Source of the DNA: Verrucomicrobia bacterium UBA3750
GTDB lineage: Bacteria; Verrucomicrobiota; Kiritimatiellia; RFP12; UBA1067
Reading direction: 5' to 3'
DNA length: 14,647 bases
Assembly (NCBI GenBank): GCA_002371755.1
Contig: DFGM01000107.1
Coordinates: 24,940 to 39,586, forward strand
The first letter of the stretch is position 1. Every line of letters begins with the position of its first letter. Shown here piece by piece: positions 6,472-12,622 of this stretch. The notes beneath the pieces are model-generated. The model ran no database searches. It was given only the letters and a program-made list of their open reading frames with translations, and had not been told where the DNA came from. Both the position numbers and the translations under genes were made by a program.

Positions 6472-8205
6472 ATGAACCATAACGCAGAAAGAAGCGGCGC
6501 TAGGGCGCTGGTCGAATCGCTGGAGAAAGCGGGAGTCGAGGTGCTGTTCGGGTATCCGGGCGGGGCCGTTTTGGATATTTTCAACTGTCTGACGGATGCG
6601 AAGTTCCAGTTCATCCTCGGGCGCCACGAACAGGGTTCGGCGCATATGGCCGATGGTTACGCGAGGTCGACCGGCAAGCCCGGCGTATGCGTGGTAACGT
6701 CGGGCCCCGGAGCCACGAACACCATCACCGGCCTTGCAACCGCGAACATGGATGGCGTCCCCATGGTGCTTATCACGGGCCAGGTGCCGCTTTCGCAAAT
6801 CGGCACGGACGCTTTCCAGGAAGCGGATACGACCGGCATCACAAGAGCCGTTTCCAAGCACAACTTCCTCGTCCATTCTGCCGACGAGATACCTGAAATC
6901 GTGGCGCAAGCGTTCTATATCGCCACGCATGGCAAGCCCGGCCCCGTCGTTATCGACATACCGAAGAATTGCCAGCAGGCGAAAACGACGGCACAATATC
7001 CGGAGCGCGTGTCGCTCAGGGCATACCACCCCGAATCGGCGGCCACGGGCACGCAGATGGCGAGGCTCGCGAAAATGCTGAATGACGCGAAACGGCCGGT
7101 TATATACGCAGGCGGCGGAGTCATCGCAAGCGGAGCGGCGAAAGACGTCGCCGCCATCGCACATCGCGCCAACATACCCGTCGCGACCACGCTTATGGGG
7201 CTTGGCGCATTCGACGAACACGATCCGCTCTCCCTCAGAATGGCCGGCATGCACGGCACCTGGGCCGCCAACAGAGCTATAGCGGATGCCGACCTCCTCA
7301 TCGCACTGGGCGTCCGTTTCAACGACCGCATCACCGGCAAGCTCGCCAAATACGCCTCCAAGGCGAAAATCGTGCATGTGGATTGCGATCCCGCTTCCAT
7401 CGGGAAGAATGTTGGTGTGGACCTTGGCATCGTAGCGGATGTGAAGGATGTGCTGACGACGGTATCTTCCCGCGTAAAAAGTGCGAGCCACGCCGATTGG
7501 CTCGAGAAAATCGCCGCATGGAAGGCCGAGCGCCCAATGTCGTACAAGCCGCTCCATGAAGCGGTAATCATGCCGCAGCAGGTCGTGGAGGCGATAGACG
7601 CGGCCACGGACGGGCGCGCCGTGATCGTGACGGACGTCGGGCAGCACCAGATGTGGTGCGCACAGTATTTCCGCCACTCCATCCCCCGCCATTTCCTTTC
7701 TTCCGGCGGCATGGGCACGATGGGATTCGGCATTCCGGCCGCCATCGGCGCCGCAATCGCGCGCCCGGACCACATGACAGTGGCCGTGTGCGGCGATGGC
7801 GGAGCGCAGATGACGTTCGAGGAACTCGTCGTGGCCGTGGAGCACAAGCTCCCCTTGACGGTGGTCGTAATCAACAACGGCTGCCTCGGTATGGTTCGCC
7901 AGTGGCAGGAACTCTTCTACAAGGGCAACTATTCAGGCTCCATCCTCACGGTGAAGGGGCGCAGCGCCAACGAGCATCTTGAACAGGATCTCGAATACGA
8001 CTATCTGCCCGACTTCACGATGATGGCCAAGGCGCACGGCGCCGCGGCCTACAGGGTAATCGACCCTGCGAAACTCGAGCCGACCATACGCAAAGCCGTG
8101 AAATCCGGCAAACCTTCGCTCGTCGAAGTCATAGTGGAGCCGCGCGCAAACGTCTACCCGATGATACCGGGCGGACACGGCGTGGAAGATACGGTGTTCG
8201 ATTGA
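6472..8205 (+). CDS. ilvB: Acetolactate synthase large (catalytic) subunit
   Basis: Acetolactate synthase joins two pyruvates, or pyruvate and 2-oxobutyrate, in the first common step of valine, leucine and isoleucine synthesis in the cytoplasm. The 577-residue protein has the full family length. The N-terminal ThDP domain opens with SGARALVESL and FGYPGGAVLDIF; the catalytic Glu is E53 in GRHEQGSAHMADGYAR. A central FAD-binding-type domain follows. The C-terminal ThDP/Mg2+ motif starts at GDGG (441-444) and ends at NNGCLGMVRQW (468-478). The ATG at 6472 is chosen because homology starts about 8 residues later and no other start fits; upstream codons overlap the promoter. The gene encoding the regulatory subunit follows after 47 bp. 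The apparent lack of a leader and of a Shine-Dalgarno is unusual. Confidence 0.95.
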   Translation: MNHNAERSGARALVESLEKAGVEVLFGYPGGAVLDIFNCLTDAKFQFILGRHEQGSAHMADGYARSTGKPGVCVVTSGPGATNTITGLATANMDGVPMVLITGQVPLSQIGTDAFQEADTTGITRAVSKHNFLVHSADEIPEIVAQAFYIATHGKPGPVVIDIPKNCQQAKTTAQYPERVSLRAYHPESAATGTQMARLAKMLNDAKRPVIYAGGGVIASGAAKDVAAIAHRANIPVATTLMGLGAFDEHDPLSLRMAGMHGTWAANRAIADADLLIALGVRFNDRITGKLAKYASKAKIVHVDCDPASIGKNVGVDLGIVADVKDVLTTVSSRVKSASHADWLEKIAAWKAERPMSYKPLHEAVIMPQQVVEAIDAATDGRAVIVTDVGQHQMWCAQYFRHSIPRHFLSSGGMGTMGFGIPAAIGAAIARPDHMTVAVCGDGGAQMTFEELVVAVEHKLPLTVVVINNGCLGMVRQWQELFYKGNYSGSILTVKGRSANEHLEQDLEYDYLPDFTMMAKAHGAAAYRVIDPAKLEPTIRKAVKSGKPSLVEVIVEPRANVYPMIPGGHGVEDTVFD

Positions 8206-8239
8206 ACGCCGCTTTAATAAGGAAGAAACCAAACAAAGC

Positions 8240-8245
8240 GGAGGA
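8240..8245 (+). promoter_or_regulatory. Ribosome binding site deciding the ilvN start
   Basis: GGAGGA stands 7 bases before ATG 8253. This favours that start over an in-frame TTG at 8202, which would add 17 residues with no homology and no binding site. Confidence 0.8.
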
Positions 8246-8252
8246 ATACGCA

Positions 8253-8519
8253 ATGCCGGATAAGAATGCACTTACGGAAATCTACAGGCTGAACTGTTTT
8301 GTCGAGAACAAGCCCGGCGTGCTCGCACGCATAGTAGGCCTCATATCGGGCAGAGGCTACAACATCCAGACCCTGAATGTGGGACCGACGGAAGACGGCA
8401 CCGTTTCGCGCATGCGCATAGACGTGCTCGGCACGGAAAAAGTGCTGGAGCAAATCATGCTCCAGCTGCGCAATCAGGTAAACGTGATTGAAGTGACATC
8501 AAGGAGACGCCAGCAATGA
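8253..8519 (+). CDS. ilvN: Acetolactate synthase small (regulatory) subunit, single ACT domain
   Basis: The small subunit activates the IlvB catalytic subunit and mediates feedback inhibition by valine. The 88-residue product is one ACT domain: NCFVENKPGVLARIVGLISG, then RGYNIQTLNVGPTEDGTVSRM, then EKVLEQIMLQLRNQVNVIEV, all close to IlvN/IlvH. It lacks the second, C-terminal domain of the roughly 160-residue IlvH form and so resembles the short IlvN type (about 96 residues in E. coli). It follows ilvB directly, and its stop overlaps the rsfS start by 4 bases (ATGA), which suggests translational coupling. Whether it confers valine sensitivity cannot be judged from the sequence alone. Confidence 0.93.
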   Translation: MPDKNALTEIYRLNCFVENKPGVLARIVGLISGRGYNIQTLNVGPTEDGTVSRMRIDVLGTEKVLEQIMLQLRNQVNVIEVTSRRRQQ

Positions 8520-8842
8520 CATCGGAAGAAATGGCCGTATTGGCGGCAAAAGCGCTTGAAGAGCGCAAGGGAACCGACGTAAAGATATACGACGTCAGGG
8601 GGAAGAGCCAGCTTACCGACTTCTTCGTGGTCGCGACGGGCACCGCCGCGCCTCATCTCAAGGCGCTCATCGCCGAAACACAGTCCGTCATGAAGGATAA
8701 CGGCATCGCAAGCCACCGCACGAGCGGAGACCCCGAATCCGGCTGGATTGTGGTGGACTACATCGACGTGGTGGTGCATGTATTCTCCCCGGAGGCGCGG
8801 GCATACTACGCGCTGGAGGAACTCTGGAAGCGCTGGGAATAA
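8516..8842 (+). CDS. rsfS: Ribosomal silencing factor RsfS
   Basis: RsfS (YbeB/Iojap family) binds ribosomal protein uL14 on the large subunit and blocks subunit joining when nutrients are scarce. The 108-residue protein has the normal family length. The recognisable core includes KIYDVRGKSQLTDFFVVATG, then HLKALIAE, then SGDPESGWIVVDYIDVVVHVF and the ending YYALEELW. The start ATG overlaps the ilvN stop by 4 bases. RsfS is often found near nadD in other bacteria; here it sits between amino-acid synthesis and fmt, an arrangement that could link growth control with nutrient supply (inference). Confidence 0.95.
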   Translation: MTSEEMAVLAAKALEERKGTDVKIYDVRGKSQLTDFFVVATGTAAPHLKALIAETQSVMKDNGIASHRTSGDPESGWIVVDYIDVVVHVFSPEARAYYALEELWKRWE

Positions 8843-8879
8843 GGCCGGGGCGAACGAGGGGAAAGGAATCGAAAAGCCT

Positions 8880-9863
8880 ATGAGAGTAGTATTCATGGGA
8901 TCTTCTGCGGCAAGCGCGACATGCCTCAAGGCGATTATGCGCGAAAGTGCGCTCGAGGTCGTCGGCGTCGTGACGCAGCCGGATAGACCCGCCGGGCGCG
9001 GCAAGGTGCTTACGCCTTGCCCGTGCAAGGCTTTCGCCCAAGTCCACGGCATACGCAACGTGATTTCCCCGGAGAATGTGAACGAGCCGGCCACTCTGGC
9101 GCAAATATACGCTTGGCACCCGGATGTCATTGCCGTCGTCGCGTTCGGCCAGTTCCTCCGGAAGCCCCTCCTGGAGATGCCGCGCCACGGTTGCGTGAAC
9201 TGCCACTTCTCGCTTCTCCCGAAATACCGCGGCGCTTCGCCAGTGGTCGCCGCCATCGCCGCCGGCGAAAAGCTTACGGGCGTCACCGTGATGCGCATGG
9301 GGCCGGGCATGGACGACGGGCCCATCATGCTGCAGGCCTACGAGCCTATCTATTCCGATGTCACGGGCGGCATGCTCATGAACGATCTCGCCACTGTCGG
9401 AGGCGTGACGCTCGCGAAGGCGTTGTGCCTCCTTGCAGAGGGCAAACTACCGCCCGAGGTGAAACAGTGCGAAGAAGATGCCACATACGCCCACAAGCTC
9501 AAGAAGACCGACGGCCTCATCGACTGGGCCGCGCCCGTGCTTGCAATAGAGCGGCGCATCCGCGCATATTCCCCTTGGCCGGGCTGCCACACCTTCCTCC
9601 CCGAACGCTTCCGCCGCAAAGGCAATTCCGGCCGCCTCGCCGTGACGAGGGCGAAAATAGTGAACAACCTGGAAGACTCCTGGCGCTCGGCACAGCCCGG
9701 CTCCGTGCTCGCCATCATCAAGGAAGGGCCTGTCATAAAGTGCGGCGACACCGCCCTTCTCCTCCTCGAAGTCAAACCTGAGGGCGGAGGCGTAATGCCC
9801 GCCGACGCTTTCCTTCGCGGCAGACAGCTCGTGCCGGGCGATGACATCTTGAAAGGCTCGTAA
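8880..9863 (+). CDS. fmt: Methionyl-tRNA formyltransferase
   Basis: Fmt formylates the methionine on initiator tRNA using 10-formyl-tetrahydrofolate. The 327-residue product is of normal length. It begins MRVVFMGSSA, and the catalytic residues are in place: N107 and H109 (NCH-FSLLPKYRGASP) and D145 (GPGMDDGP). The C-terminal tRNA-binding domain is present, including the RIRAYSPWPGCHT segment. The start at 8880 matches the family N-terminus; a purine-rich GGGGAAAGGA lies about 12 bases upstream. It follows rsfS by 37 bp and is followed after only 5 bp by the first ACP gene. Its usual partner def (peptide deformylase) is not in the window. Confidence 0.95.
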   Translation: MRVVFMGSSAASATCLKAIMRESALEVVGVVTQPDRPAGRGKVLTPCPCKAFAQVHGIRNVISPENVNEPATLAQIYAWHPDVIAVVAFGQFLRKPLLEMPRHGCVNCHFSLLPKYRGASPVVAAIAAGEKLTGVTVMRMGPGMDDGPIMLQAYEPIYSDVTGGMLMNDLATVGGVTLAKALCLLAEGKLPPEVKQCEEDATYAHKLKKTDGLIDWAAPVLAIERRIRAYSPWPGCHTFLPERFRRKGNSGRLAVTRAKIVNNLEDSWRSAQPGSVLAIIKEGPVIKCGDTALLLLEVKPEGGGVMPADAFLRGRQLVPGDDILKGS

Positions 9864-9868
9864 GCGCA

Positions 9869-10132
9869 ATGGATAGAGACGCGACAATAGCAAAGATAAA
9901 GGAGACTATCGTCTCCAGCCTCGATTTGGAAGACGTAAAGCCGGCGGACATCGTCACTGACGACCCGCTTTTCGGCGAGGGCCTCGGCCTCGATTCCATC
10001 GACGCCCTCGAACTCGGAATGGCTCTCAAGAAGACTTTCGGCATCGTCTTCTCAAAGGACCCGGCAAAAAACAAGCAGATATTCCGCTCTGTCGCCACTA
10101 TAGCGGATTACATCATCGGAGAGACGAAATGA
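9869..10132 (+). CDS. Acyl carrier protein, APE-cluster type (first of pair)
   Basis: This 87-residue acyl carrier protein carries growing acyl chains on a phosphopantetheine arm. The attachment Ser is S43 in GLGLDSIDALELG. The sequence continues with LKKTFGIVF and a later IFRSVATIADYI, a layout matching the ACPs of aryl polyene clusters (ApeE-like) rather than the fatty-acid AcpP. It is 5 bp after fmt and overlaps the second ACP gene by 4 bases (ATGA). Two adjacent, different ACPs followed by an AMP ligase and a dehydratase are a hallmark of APE-type loci. The assignment to that pathway is inference from context. Confidence 0.9.
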   Translation: MDRDATIAKIKETIVSSLDLEDVKPADIVTDDPLFGEGLGLDSIDALELGMALKKTFGIVFSKDPAKNKQIFRSVATIADYIIGETK

Positions 10133-10377
10133 CTTCAGAAGCAGAAATCGAGAAGAGAATCATCGAGATTCTCGCAACCGACTTCGAGGCGGACGCAAGC
10201 GCCATCACGCCAGACACGAATCTCTATACAGATCTCATGCTTGATTCGATCGATGCCATCGACCTCGTCGTGCGCATCCAGAACGAAACCGGCAAACGCG
10301 TGGAGCCAGGCGAGTTTCGCGAAATCCGCACGATGCGCGATTTGGTCGCCGCAGTCGCGCGTATCGTAAACTCCTGA
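10129..10377 (+). CDS. Acyl carrier protein, APE-cluster type (second of pair)
   Basis: The 82-residue protein is a second acyl carrier protein, distinct from the first. The phosphopantetheine Ser is S40 in LMLDSIDAIDLV. It ends with a helix IRTMRDLVAAVARIV. In aryl polyene systems one ACP is loaded with the aromatic starter and the pair shares chain extension, so the two here may have separate roles (inference). The start overlaps the end of the previous ACP gene, and the stop is 2 bp before the ligase fusion gene, so all three are probably translated together. Confidence 0.9.
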   Translation: MTSEAEIEKRIIEILATDFEADASAITPDTNLYTDLMLDSIDAIDLVVRIQNETGKRVEPGEFREIRTMRDLVAAVARIVNS

Positions 10378-10379
10378 AC

Positions 10380-12032
10380 ATGGCGAAGACGATGCTCGCT
10401 CTCGTCTTCGCATGCATTTTCGCCTGGTCGCTCCTCCCAGGACGCGTGCCGTTTTGTCTCAAATGCGCCCGCAGGATTTCCGGAGGAATCGTGCCAGAAG
10501 GAGCGGAACAATACTGCAGGCGTCTCACATGGATATGGCTCGGCGTGCTCGCCGTCTTGGCTGGAGCCGCGCTGGCAGATTGGCGATTGTCGCTCTTATC
10601 GCCTGCAGTTATCGCTCTCGTCTTCGCCATCGAGCTTCCTGTCCGCCGCAAACGCTTCTCTTGCGTTTTCCATACCGGCGGCTCCACGGGAAAGCCCAAA
10701 ACAATCGTCAAAACCTTTGAAAGCCTCGCGAAAGAGACGGCTTTCCACCGCGACTTCTACAGAAACAGGTTTGGTGCGGATGCTGCTTCCGGCATTCTCT
10801 TCATCTCCACGGTGGAGCCTCACCATATGTACGGCACGCTTTGGCGCAAAATGCTCCCCGAGGCTCTGGGGGCAAAGGCCGATGATGAGGTTATCCTCAC
10901 TCCCGAATCGCTTGTCGCAAGAATGAAAACGGCGCAAAAGGTCTTCCTCGTAACCACGCCAGCGTTTCTGGAACGCTTCACCGCTTACGCGTCAGCTGCC
11001 GAAACGCCGCAGAATTGCGTCGAAATCACCACAAGCGGTTCGCTTCTGAAAAAGGAGACCGCCGAACGCACGAAGAGCGTTTTCGGCGTATGCCCGCGCG
11101 AAATCTTCGGCTCCACGGAAACAGGCGGCGTCGCGGCCAGAAGAAGAGACGAAGGTGACGATTGGCACGTCTTCGACGCCGTGAGAGTGGATGCCGCGGA
11201 AGATGGTCGCCTGGTGGTCAGATCCCCCTTCTCTTTCCGCCGCACCTTTACGATGGGAGATGCCGTTTCGCTCGCTCCCGGCAAACGCTCGTTCCAGCTT
11301 CTCGGGCGCACCGACCGGCTCGTCAAGATAAACGAACATCGCGTCGACCTCGCAGCCGCCGAAGAAGCCGTCAGGGCGTTGGGGTTTCGCGATGCCGCGC
11401 TCGCAGTCCTTGGCGGCAGACGCGGCGATTTCCTCGGGCTCCTTCTTTGCGCCGGAACAGGCGAGCCCCCGGATGGAGTTGCTTTGCGGAAGGAACTCGG
11501 CAAGGCGTTCCGCCCGGGCACAATCCCGAAACGAATCCGCTTCGTGCGCGAGTTGCCGCGCAACGCCCAAGGCAAGGTGGTCGCTTCGGAAGTGAAACGC
11601 ATCCTCGAAAGCGCACTCTCCGAACCGGTCGTGCTGGATGAAGATGCTTCTTCCTCCGGCAAATATTCGGCCACAGTCCGCTTCGAACCTTCCGCTCCTT
11701 ACTTCGATGGGCACTTCGACTCCTTCCCTATCCTACCTGGCGTAGCCCAGCTTGGTCTCGCATCCCGCTGGGCGGCCGTGAAGCTGCTTGGCGATGCCAC
11801 CATGCGCCCCAAAGCCGTGAAGAAAATGAAGTTTACGCAAATCATCCAGCCGGGGATGCCCGTAAAGATCGAGCTTGCCGCAAAGTCACAAAACGAAGTC
11901 GCCTATTGCTTCAAAAAAGTTTCTGCGCCTGCAGCCGACTGCAAGCGCATCCAACCAAGGCAGCCCCTGCAAACGCAGGATGCCGCCGCAACCGGAGATA
12001 TTGTATGCTCTTCTGGCGTCTTGGTGTTTTGA
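10380..12032 (+). CDS. Membrane domain / AMP-dependent acyl-ACP ligase / hot-dog dehydratase fusion
   Basis: Three parts that are usually separate genes in aryl polyene clusters are joined in 550 residues. Residues 1-92 are a membrane segment with about three helices (around 5-20, 50-66 and 70-86), resembling the end of the small COG4648-type (ApeG-like) protein. Residues 93-410 form an adenylating ligase: P-loop TGGSTGKPK (99-107), GSTETG (244-249), GRTDRLVKINEHRV (309-322) and the C-terminal Lys in NAQGK (K399). The normal 100 or so residues before the P-loop are absent. Residues 428-550 form an ApeI/FabZ-like 3-hydroxyacyl-ACP dehydratase with GHFDSFPILPGVAQL (444-458, catalytic His445). 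Near its end, residues 514-538 look like an inserted segment before the last strand (GDIVCSSGVLVF). The role is probably to load and process acyl chains on the two ACPs at the membrane. Confidence 0.85.
   Translation: MAKTMLALVFACIFAWSLLPGRVPFCLKCARRISGGIVPEGAEQYCRRLTWIWLGVLAVLAGAALADWRLSLLSPAVIALVFAIELPVRRKRFSCVFHTGGSTGKPKTIVKTFESLAKETAFHRDFYRNRFGADAASGILFISTVEPHHMYGTLWRKMLPEALGAKADDEVILTPESLVARMKTAQKVFLVTTPAFLERFTAYASAAETPQNCVEITTSGSLLKKETAERTKSVFGVCPREIFGSTETGGVAARRRDEGDDWHVFDAVRVDAAEDGRLVVRSPFSFRRTFTMGDAVSLAPGKRSFQLLGRTDRLVKINEHRVDLAAAEEAVRALGFRDAALAVLGGRRGDFLGLLLCAGTGEPPDGVALRKELGKAFRPGTIPKRIRFVRELPRNAQGKVVASEVKRILESALSEPVVLDEDASSSGKYSATVRFEPSAPYFDGHFDSFPILPGVAQLGLASRWAAVKLLGDATMRPKAVKKMKFTQIIQPGMPVKIELAAKSQNEVAYCFKKVSAPAADCKRIQPRQPLQTQDAAATGDIVCSSGVLVF
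11923..11978. repeat. Imperfect inverted repeat inside the dehydratase domain
   Basis: CTGCGCCTGCAG at 11923-11934 is matched on the opposite strand by CTGCAAACGCAG at 11967-11978 (nine of twelve paired bases), with 32 bases between. The right arm is itself a short palindrome, CCTGC-AAAC-GCAGG (11966-11979). The element coincides with the extra residues 514-538 of the fusion protein and keeps the reading frame open. Confidence 0.5.
11994..11997 (+). promoter_or_regulatory. Ribosome binding site of the LolA-like gene, inside the upstream gene
   Basis: GGAG sits 7 bases before ATG 12005. This supports a start that overlaps the upstream fusion gene by 28 bases. Starting instead at ATG 12032 would cut off the front of the signal peptide. 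Confidence 0.7.
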
Positions 12033-12571
12033 TGGCGACGGCGGCGATTGCACTGCCCGGTTTGGCGGACTTCATCAAAGAACCGCCAGAGATCGTCCGC
12101 CGCCATTTTTCGCGCGCAAAACCGTTTTCCGGGTGCTTTATCCAGAATAAGACCAACCCGGATGGACGCTCCTTCATCTCGCATGGCGTTTGGCGCATCG
12201 ACCCCGGCCACGACTTCGAATGGCGCATCACAGAACCCTTCGACTCGCTTTTCCGCGCCGATATGGTCAAGTATTCCTACTCTAACGAGGATGAAGTCGT
12301 CGAAAAACCCTTGGATGAGCTTCCCTACCTTTCGTCTTTCCTGGGAAAGCTTGAACGCGAAAGCATGCCATATGACGACTTTTTCCGCGCCTTCGACACC
12401 TTATACAAGGAGGAAGAGAATGGCGTGTTCCATTTGCTTGCCAAGCCGCGTGACGCACGGCTCGCCAAGTTCCTCTCACGGGTAGAAGCGGATGGCGTCG
12501 CCACAAACTGGACTTTGAAGGCCGTCTTTCCCGATAAAACCACCTTCGCCATAACCTGCATAGAGGAATAA
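12005..12571 (+). CDS. LolA-like periplasmic lipid/lipoprotein carrier
   Basis: The 188-residue product starts with a signal peptide (MLFWRLGVLMATAAIALPGLA), giving a mature protein of about 167 residues in the periplasm. The segment FSGCFIQNKTNPDGRSFISHGVWRI, followed by FEWRITEPFDSLF, fits the LolA-like fold, in which a half-barrel shields a lipid group. The version in aryl polyene clusters is thought to help carry the finished product across the periplasm. Here it directly follows the ligase-dehydratase fusion and overlaps it by 28 bases. It may thus serve the acyl product of these genes rather than general lipoproteins (inference). An MMPL-type exporter, its common partner, is not in the window. 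General LolA function cannot be excluded. Confidence 0.8.
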   Translation: MLFWRLGVLMATAAIALPGLADFIKEPPEIVRRHFSRAKPFSGCFIQNKTNPDGRSFISHGVWRIDPGHDFEWRITEPFDSLFRADMVKYSYSNEDEVVEKPLDELPYLSSFLGKLERESMPYDDFFRAFDTLYKEEENGVFHLLAKPRDARLAKFLSRVEADGVATNWTLKAVFPDKTTFAITCIEE

Positions 12572-12622
12572 TAGACGCCACCCGTGCGTCCGCCTTCCTC
12601 TTGCACACGATAAGGAGACTCG

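Noticed and set aside
6391..7845. Long minus-strand open frame opposite ilvB
   Set aside because: ilvB has complete catalytic and cofactor motifs over the same DNA; the opposite frame shows no domain or ribosome binding site.
12574..12590. Small hairpin GACGC/GCGTC between the LolA-like gene and the transglutaminase-like gene
   Set aside because: The stem is only 5 bp and is not followed by a T-run, so it is not convincing as a terminator.
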